From assembly GCA_965249205.1 (NCBI GenBank), contig CBDFLL010000006.1, positions 186,001 to 250,000 of the forward strand: a stretch of DNA of 64,000 nucleotides, given 5' to 3'. Numbering within the stretch: position 1 is the stretch's first letter; each line of letters opens with the position of its first letter. Below are positions 61,065 to 64,000 of the stretch, in pieces. The position numbers and the translations under genes are program-made. The notes under the pieces were generated by a model that saw only the letters and a list, made by a program, of their open reading frames with translations, searched no databases and was not told the origin of the DNA. This DNA comes from JAQBVV01 sp965249205. GTDB taxonomy: Bacteria > Acidobacteriota > Vicinamibacteria > Vicinamibacterales > UBA2999.

Positions 61065-62491
61065 GGGTCGTCGCAACACGTCCTCACTGGTGTGAGCGTA
61101 GCAGTTCGTTGAAGGCTTCGGATGGAGTTCTCCAACTGAGAGTCTTCCGCGGTCGGCGGTTGAGTGTGGCCGCGACAGCCGCGCTGTCGCGAGCGTTGTA
61201 CCGACTGAGGTCAGTCCCTTTGGGGAAGTACTGGCGCAGGAGGCCGTTGGTGTTCTCGTTCGTGCCGCGCTGCCACGGACTGCGGGAGTCGCAGAAGAAT
61301 ACCTGCAGCCCCGTGTCGATACGCAGTTGGGCGTGCTGGGCCATCTCCGCGCCTTGGTCCCAGGTCAGTGACCGACGAAGCTGATCAGGGAGCGTCGCGA
61401 TCGTCGACGTGATCGCATCCCGTACGGCTTCGGCGCCATGCCCGGCAAGCGCCGGACCGTTCCTGACCCTGCGTCGGCCACGTTCGGCCATGCGGGGCAG
61501 GTGGAGCAACATCGTGAATCGGGTGGTGCGTTCAACCAATGTGCCGATCGCGGAGCTGCCAAGTCCGATGATCAGGTCGCCTTCCCAGTGTCCAGGAACC
61601 GCTCGGTCCGCGGCCTCGGCGGGCCGCTCGCTGATCATGATCGCGGGGCCGACAAACGCCTTGCCACGACTCCGGCGGCGGGCCCTCGGCACGCGCAACG
61701 CCCGTCCGGTGCGCAGGCATGCCGTCAGGTCGCGGCGCAGTGCCCCCCGCCCCTGGATGTACAGCGCTTGGTAAATGGCTTCGTGCGAGACCCTCATCGA
61801 TGCATCGTCGGGATACTCTAGCCGGAGCCGACGGGCGATCTGCTGCGGGCTCCACGCCGTCGCCCAATGTCGGTCCTGGCGGCGGCCATGACGTCGACCA
61901 CCCCAGGAGCCCACGCGTGGGCCAAGCACGGGCGTCCCGTCCTCAGCCATGACCGTGCCCGCGAGGCGGTCCTGCACGTAGATCCTCAGCCGATCATTCG
62001 CGGCCAGCTTGGCGGTCTTCGGGCGCCTGGCACGTCGGTCGCTGTGCCACTGCGCTGTCGACGCCCGATACTCCAGACCACCGCTCCGAGTCGCCGCATT
62101 GCGATGCAGCTCTCGCGAAACCGTCGACGGGGCTCTACGGAGCCGACCGGCTATGTCGCGCACCCCGGCACCCTGAGCGCTCAGGATCGCAATCTCTTCT
62201 CGCTCCGCGAACGACAGGTAACAAGCCGATCGGGGCGCCACACTGATCGACGGCATACCACCGCTCTCACGGAACCAACGACCGCCCACGGGCGCCGACA
62301 CACCACATGACACCGCGGCATCCTCACTCGACAGCCCCCGGGCGATCGCCTTCCAGAACCGGCGCTGCTCCTCGCGCCCCGCGACCGGCGGCCGACCAGG
62401 CGAACGCATCGCAGGCCGGCCCGCCCGGTCTGACCTTCTTCGTTTCCGTTTCTGCATCGCAGTACCTCATCATCGAGGCGTTGCGACGACC
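61065..62491 (-). mobile_element. IS30-family insertion sequence
   Basis: About 1427 bp. Ends GGTCGTCGCAAC (from 61066) and GTTGCGACGACC (to 62491) are inverse. AG at 61063-61064 and 62492-62493 may be the 2-bp target duplication. It contains one full-length transposase gene on the minus strand. Confidence 0.8.
61084..62457 (-). CDS. IS30-family transposase
   Basis: 457 aa. N-terminal basic region and HTH (AGRLRRAPSTVSRELHRNA), then the DDE core: Asp in GHWEGDLIIG, Asp in LTWDQGAEMAQH, Glu in RGTNENTNGLLRQYFPKGTD. The last motif is typical of IS30. It appears intact. Confidence 0.94.
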   Translation of the reverse strand: MQKRKRRRSDRAGRPAMRSPGRPPVAGREEQRRFWKAIARGLSSEDAAVSCGVSAPVGGRWFRESGGMPSISVAPRSACYLSFAEREEIAILSAQGAGVRDIAGRLRRAPSTVSRELHRNAATRSGGLEYRASTAQWHSDRRARRPKTAKLAANDRLRIYVQDRLAGTVMAEDGTPVLGPRVGSWGGRRHGRRQDRHWATAWSPQQIARRLRLEYPDDASMRVSHEAIYQALYIQGRGALRRDLTACLRTGRALRVPRARRRSRGKAFVGPAIMISERPAEAADRAVPGHWEGDLIIGLGSSAIGTLVERTTRFTMLLHLPRMAERGRRRVRNGPALAGHGAEAVRDAITSTIATLPDQLRRSLTWDQGAEMAQHAQLRIDTGLQVFFCDSRSPWQRGTNENTNGLLRQYFPKGTDLSRYNARDSAAVAATLNRRPRKTLSWRTPSEAFNELLRSHQ

Positions 62492-62493
62492 AG

Positions 62494-62786
62494 TTGAATT
62501 CACCCAGTACACCAGCTACGCTTTCGGCAAGCGGTGCCGCGAAGCCGGCGTCATGCCGTCCATGGGGTCAACGGGTGATGCGTACGACAACGCGATGGCC
62601 GAGAGTTTCTTCGCCACGCTTGAGCGCGAAGTGCTCAAGCGGCGGCGGTTCCACAGTCAGGCCGAGGCGCGGATGGCGATCTTCCAGTGGCTGGAGGGCT
62701 GGTACAATCCGCACCGACGCCACTCGGCCCTCGGCTATGTGTCACCCATCAACTACGAGAGGAGACAGCTGCCGCAGAGTGCTTGA
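62494..62786 (+). pseudogene. IS3-family transposase OrfB, C-terminal fragment
   Basis: About 97 codons, starting VEFTQYTSYAFGKRCREAG at the IS30 boundary. STGDAYDNAMAESFFATLER contains the second half of the rve/DDE integrase core with its Glu, and WYNPHRRHSALGYVSP is the typical C-terminus. The upstream part and OrfA are missing. Confidence 0.88.
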
Positions 62787-63000
62787 AACCCAAGTCCGTA
62801 CCCGTCCACGAAACCGGGGCAGGTCCACTACTGCGGCCAACTGGTACCTCTTCTTGACCGGCGGGTTGGTCTTTGTTTTGATGATCGTCCGCACGCAGAC
62901 GGAAGAAGAGCAGTTGCTGGCGCGGTTTGGGGACTCCTATCGTGCGTACATGGCGGAGACGGGGCGCTTTCTACCGCGGACTGGCGCGAACCGACGTGGC

Positions 63001-63074
63001 GCCTAACAGGCGTTGCGCCCGTCGGCCGTCGGCGCGATCATAAGCGGCCGCGGGTGAACGCCAATCCGTTAGCC
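63001..63074 (+). other. attC3 (end of cassette 3)
   Basis: 74 bp. R'' GCCTAAC (63001-63007), R' GTTAGCC (63068-63074). Stem GGCGTTGCGCCCG versus CGGGTGAACGCC with one unpaired G and one mismatch. It contains the stop codon of the methyltransferase cassette. Confidence 0.85.
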
Positions 63075-63107
63075 CGTCTCGATAGCTATGCCGCCAAAGC
63101 CGACACA

Positions 63108-63563
63108 ATGGGATTCACGATTCGTACGACGGACACGGCAGACGAGCAGGCTCGACAATCGATTCTTGGCCCGCTCATCGCTTACAACGAGACGAAGACC
63201 GGAAGGAAGGACTACTGTCCGATCGTGGTTGCGATCCATGACGACTCCGACGACATCATCGGGGGTCTGTTGGGGCGCACCGCCTACGATTGGCTGTTCG
63301 TCGAGTTGGTATTTGTTCCGGAGTCGCTTCGCGGGCAGGGCATCGGCACTGACTTGATGCGACGAGCCGAAGAGGAAGCCGCCGCGCGCGGGTGCCACAG
63401 TGCTTGGCTTGACACGTTTGAGTTTCAGGCCCGCGGGTTCTACGAGCGACTTGGCTACACATGCTTTGGCGAACTCGGTGACTATCCAGTGGGGTCGTCT
63501 CGATATTTCATGAGCAAGGTTCTGGCGAAACTCCACTCTGGCACACGCGAAGGAGCGGGCTAA
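63108..63563 (+). CDS. GNAT-family N-acetyltransferase (integron cassette 4)
   Basis: 151 aa from ATG 63108; the longer frame from 63054 would begin inside attC3 and is excluded. GNAT fold: FVELVFVPESLRGQGIGTDL is the acetyl-CoA loop (R/QxxGxG/A), followed by ARGCHSAWLDTFEFQARGFY and YERLGYTCFGEL. The stop TAA (63561-63563) is part of attC4. Substrate unknown; small GNAT cassettes are frequent in integrons. Confidence 0.9.
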   Translation: MGFTIRTTDTADEQARQSILGPLIAYNETKTGRKDYCPIVVAIHDDSDDIIGGLLGRTAYDWLFVELVFVPESLRGQGIGTDLMRRAEEEAAARGCHSAWLDTFEFQARGFYERLGYTCFGELGDYPVGSSRYFMSKVLAKLHSGTREGAG

Positions 63564-63640
63564 CATCGCATGCACTAGCACCCCGGAGACGATCAGGAGA
63601 TCCGCCCCCCCCCCGTCACCGGTGCCGTGTTTGGTCACCC
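63558..63640 (+). other. attC4, 3' half degenerate
   Basis: R'' GGCTAAC (63558-63564) pairs with the R' of attC3, but I see no matching L' and R' downstream; a C10 run lies at 63605-63614 and a weak GTTTGGT at about 63629. The array probably ends here. Confidence 0.5.
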
Positions 63641-63725
63641 CGCCTTCTCGGTATCCTCTGGTTGCCGTCTTTGCAACAACTTACGGAGGGTCCGACGCTC
63701 CCCGCGACGCGTCTATTCCGCTTGA

Positions 63726-64000
63726 ATGCCCACAGCCTTACTTCGTCCATGCCCGGCTGGTGGCGGGACGTGTTCCGAACTCACCGAGGGCGGACCGTGT
63801 CCTGCGCACGCGAGGCAACGCGAGCAGCGCCGGGGCAGCGCGGCTCGTCGCGGCTACGGCCGACGATGGGAAGCCTTCAAGCGGTGGTTCATCTCGGCGC
63901 TCAGCGCCGCCGGCATCACGCCCGCCTGCGGGGCCAGTCTGCCCGGGGGACCGCACACCAAGCAGTACAGCCAATGCGCGACTGAAGGACGCCTTGAGGT
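63726..64000 (+). CDS. HNH endonuclease, N-terminal part (cut by window edge)
   Basis: 91 visible codons from ATG 63726, with no stop before the end. CPAGGGTC and GGPCPAHARQREQRRGSAAR, then RGYGRRWEAFKRWFISAL and ACGASLPGGP are like phage or gene-transfer-agent HNH nucleases, whose HNH motif should follow beyond base 64000. Suggests that phage-like or mobile DNA continues to the right. Confidence 0.75.
   Translation, partial: MPTALLRPCPAGGGTCSELTEGGPCPAHARQREQRRGSAARRGYGRRWEAFKRWFISALSAAGITPACGASLPGGPHTKQYSQCATEGRLE

Larger units (their letters stand above)
61042..62829. mobile_element. IS3-derived remnant carrying an IS30-type element
   Basis: Left end TGGGCCTGACCCGGTGATTT (from 61041) and right end (reverse complement) TGGACCTGCCCCGGTTTCGT match as IS3-type inverted repeats. 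Bases ACT at 61039-61041 and 62830-62832 look like a target duplication. Only about 25 bases of the IS3 left end and the last 98 codons of its OrfB remain, with the IS30 element between, implying deletion of orfA and most of orfB. Confidence 0.75.
60607..63006 (+). pseudogene. ICMT/PEMT-like methyltransferase cassette gene, disrupted by insertion
   Basis: Integron cassette 3. N-terminal part 60607-61041: four hydrophobic helices, then RGPYRWVRHPFYDAVGLTVL, the ICMT/PEMT signature. C-terminal part 62833-63006: NWYLFLTGGLVFVLMIVRTQ and EEEQLLARFGDSYRAYMAET, the SAM-site end of the family. Joining LANSLT to AANWY at ACT gives an unbroken 202-codon gene. The stop TAA (63004-63006) is in attC3, as usual for cassettes. 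The 1.79-kb insertion separates the halves, so the protein is inactive. Confidence 0.85.
56466..63564 (+). mobile_element. Integron with four cassettes, integrase on the cassette strand
   Basis: intI, Pc candidate, attI and the array all read left to right. Cassette junctions: 57772 (attI), 60093, 60545, 63068, and attC4 at 63558. Each R' core is the exact reverse complement of the next R'' core (GTTCGGC/GCCGAAC, GTTATAC/GTATAAC, GTTAGGC/GCCTAAC, GTTAGCC/GGCTAAC). The first three attC pair with an extra unpaired G in the stem. In most integrons intI is divergent from the array; here it is co-oriented, as reported for Treponema-type integrons. The array is decorated by IS630, IS3-remnant and IS30 elements. 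Confidence 0.9.

Overview
The window is GC-rich bacterial chromosome with dense, short-spaced genes. The gene set fits a soil-type, didermic, mostly aerobic bacterium: Rex, CarD/CdnL, LytS/LytTR, ferredoxin-type sulfite reductase, stand-alone NuoI, PrpD and SLC13 genes, an M28 glutaminyl-cyclase-like lipoprotein and many secreted hydrolases. Acidobacteriota (Vicinamibacteria-like) is my best guess from gene content. That is inference; no rRNA or other taxonomic marker is present.

Layout. 1-22.6 kb is mainly housekeeping: bioB (cut by the window edge), thrH, the agmatine-to-putrescine pair aguA-aguB, hom and thrC, then the sulfur pair cobA-sir behind an apparent cysteine attenuator. CarD, plsC, rex-moaC, a frameshifted CDF transporter, lepB, a LytTR/LytS two-component pair, nuoI, a bifunctional homocysteine methyltransferase/MTHFR, a PmtA-like methyltransferase, a glycosyltransferase and an ICMT-like methyltransferase follow. 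22.7-41 kb is a mosaic accessory region. It holds an IS630 copy, many palindromic MITE-like repeats, an MFS transporter, a 2-hydroxyacid dehydrogenase, an enolase-superfamily enzyme, a TauD dioxygenase, a Cys-nucleophile alpha/beta hydrolase, an amidohydrolase and an SLC13 permease with an MmgE/PrpD enzyme. Between them lie decayed remnants (SLC13/MatC-like, PdxA-like, one unidentified). It looks like an organic-acid catabolic island under turnover. 41-56 kb returns to chromosomal genes: citrate synthase, yacG, a phoU remnant, DagK, a large FtsX-type permease, a PQQ-propeller protein, a HemW-like radical SAM enzyme followed by a halogenase-like flavoprotein, a thioesterase and a large secreted hydrolase. 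56.5-63.6 kb is an integron, and the window ends in a phage-type HNH endonuclease gene.

Two systems stand out. (1) Between thrC and cobA-sir there is a sigma70-type promoter, a GTG-initiated, almost leaderless 29-codon peptide containing Cys-Cys-Cys, and two mutually exclusive RNA hairpins (a 15-bp antiterminator and a 7-bp terminator with a U-tract). This is what translation-coupled, cysteine-sensing attenuation of siroheme and sulfite reductase synthesis would look like. (2) The integron has its integrase on the same strand as its cassettes, so a candidate Pc promoter and attI lie 3' of intI. The array is proved by four matching R'/R'' core pairs: attI GTTCGGC with GCCGAAC, GTTATAC with GTATAAC, GTTAGGC with GCCTAAC, and GTTAGCC with GGCTAAC. 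Its cassettes carry a nucleotidyltransferase (C7-tract frameshift), a cassette with no recognisable gene, a methyltransferase broken by an IS3 remnant that itself carries an IS30-type element, and a GNAT acetyltransferase. A second IS630 copy, differing from the first by one base as far as I could compare, sits between attI and the first cassette gene.

Limits: everything was read by eye. Family calls rest on remembered motifs, starts are often uncertain, and single-base frameshifts could be assembly errors.
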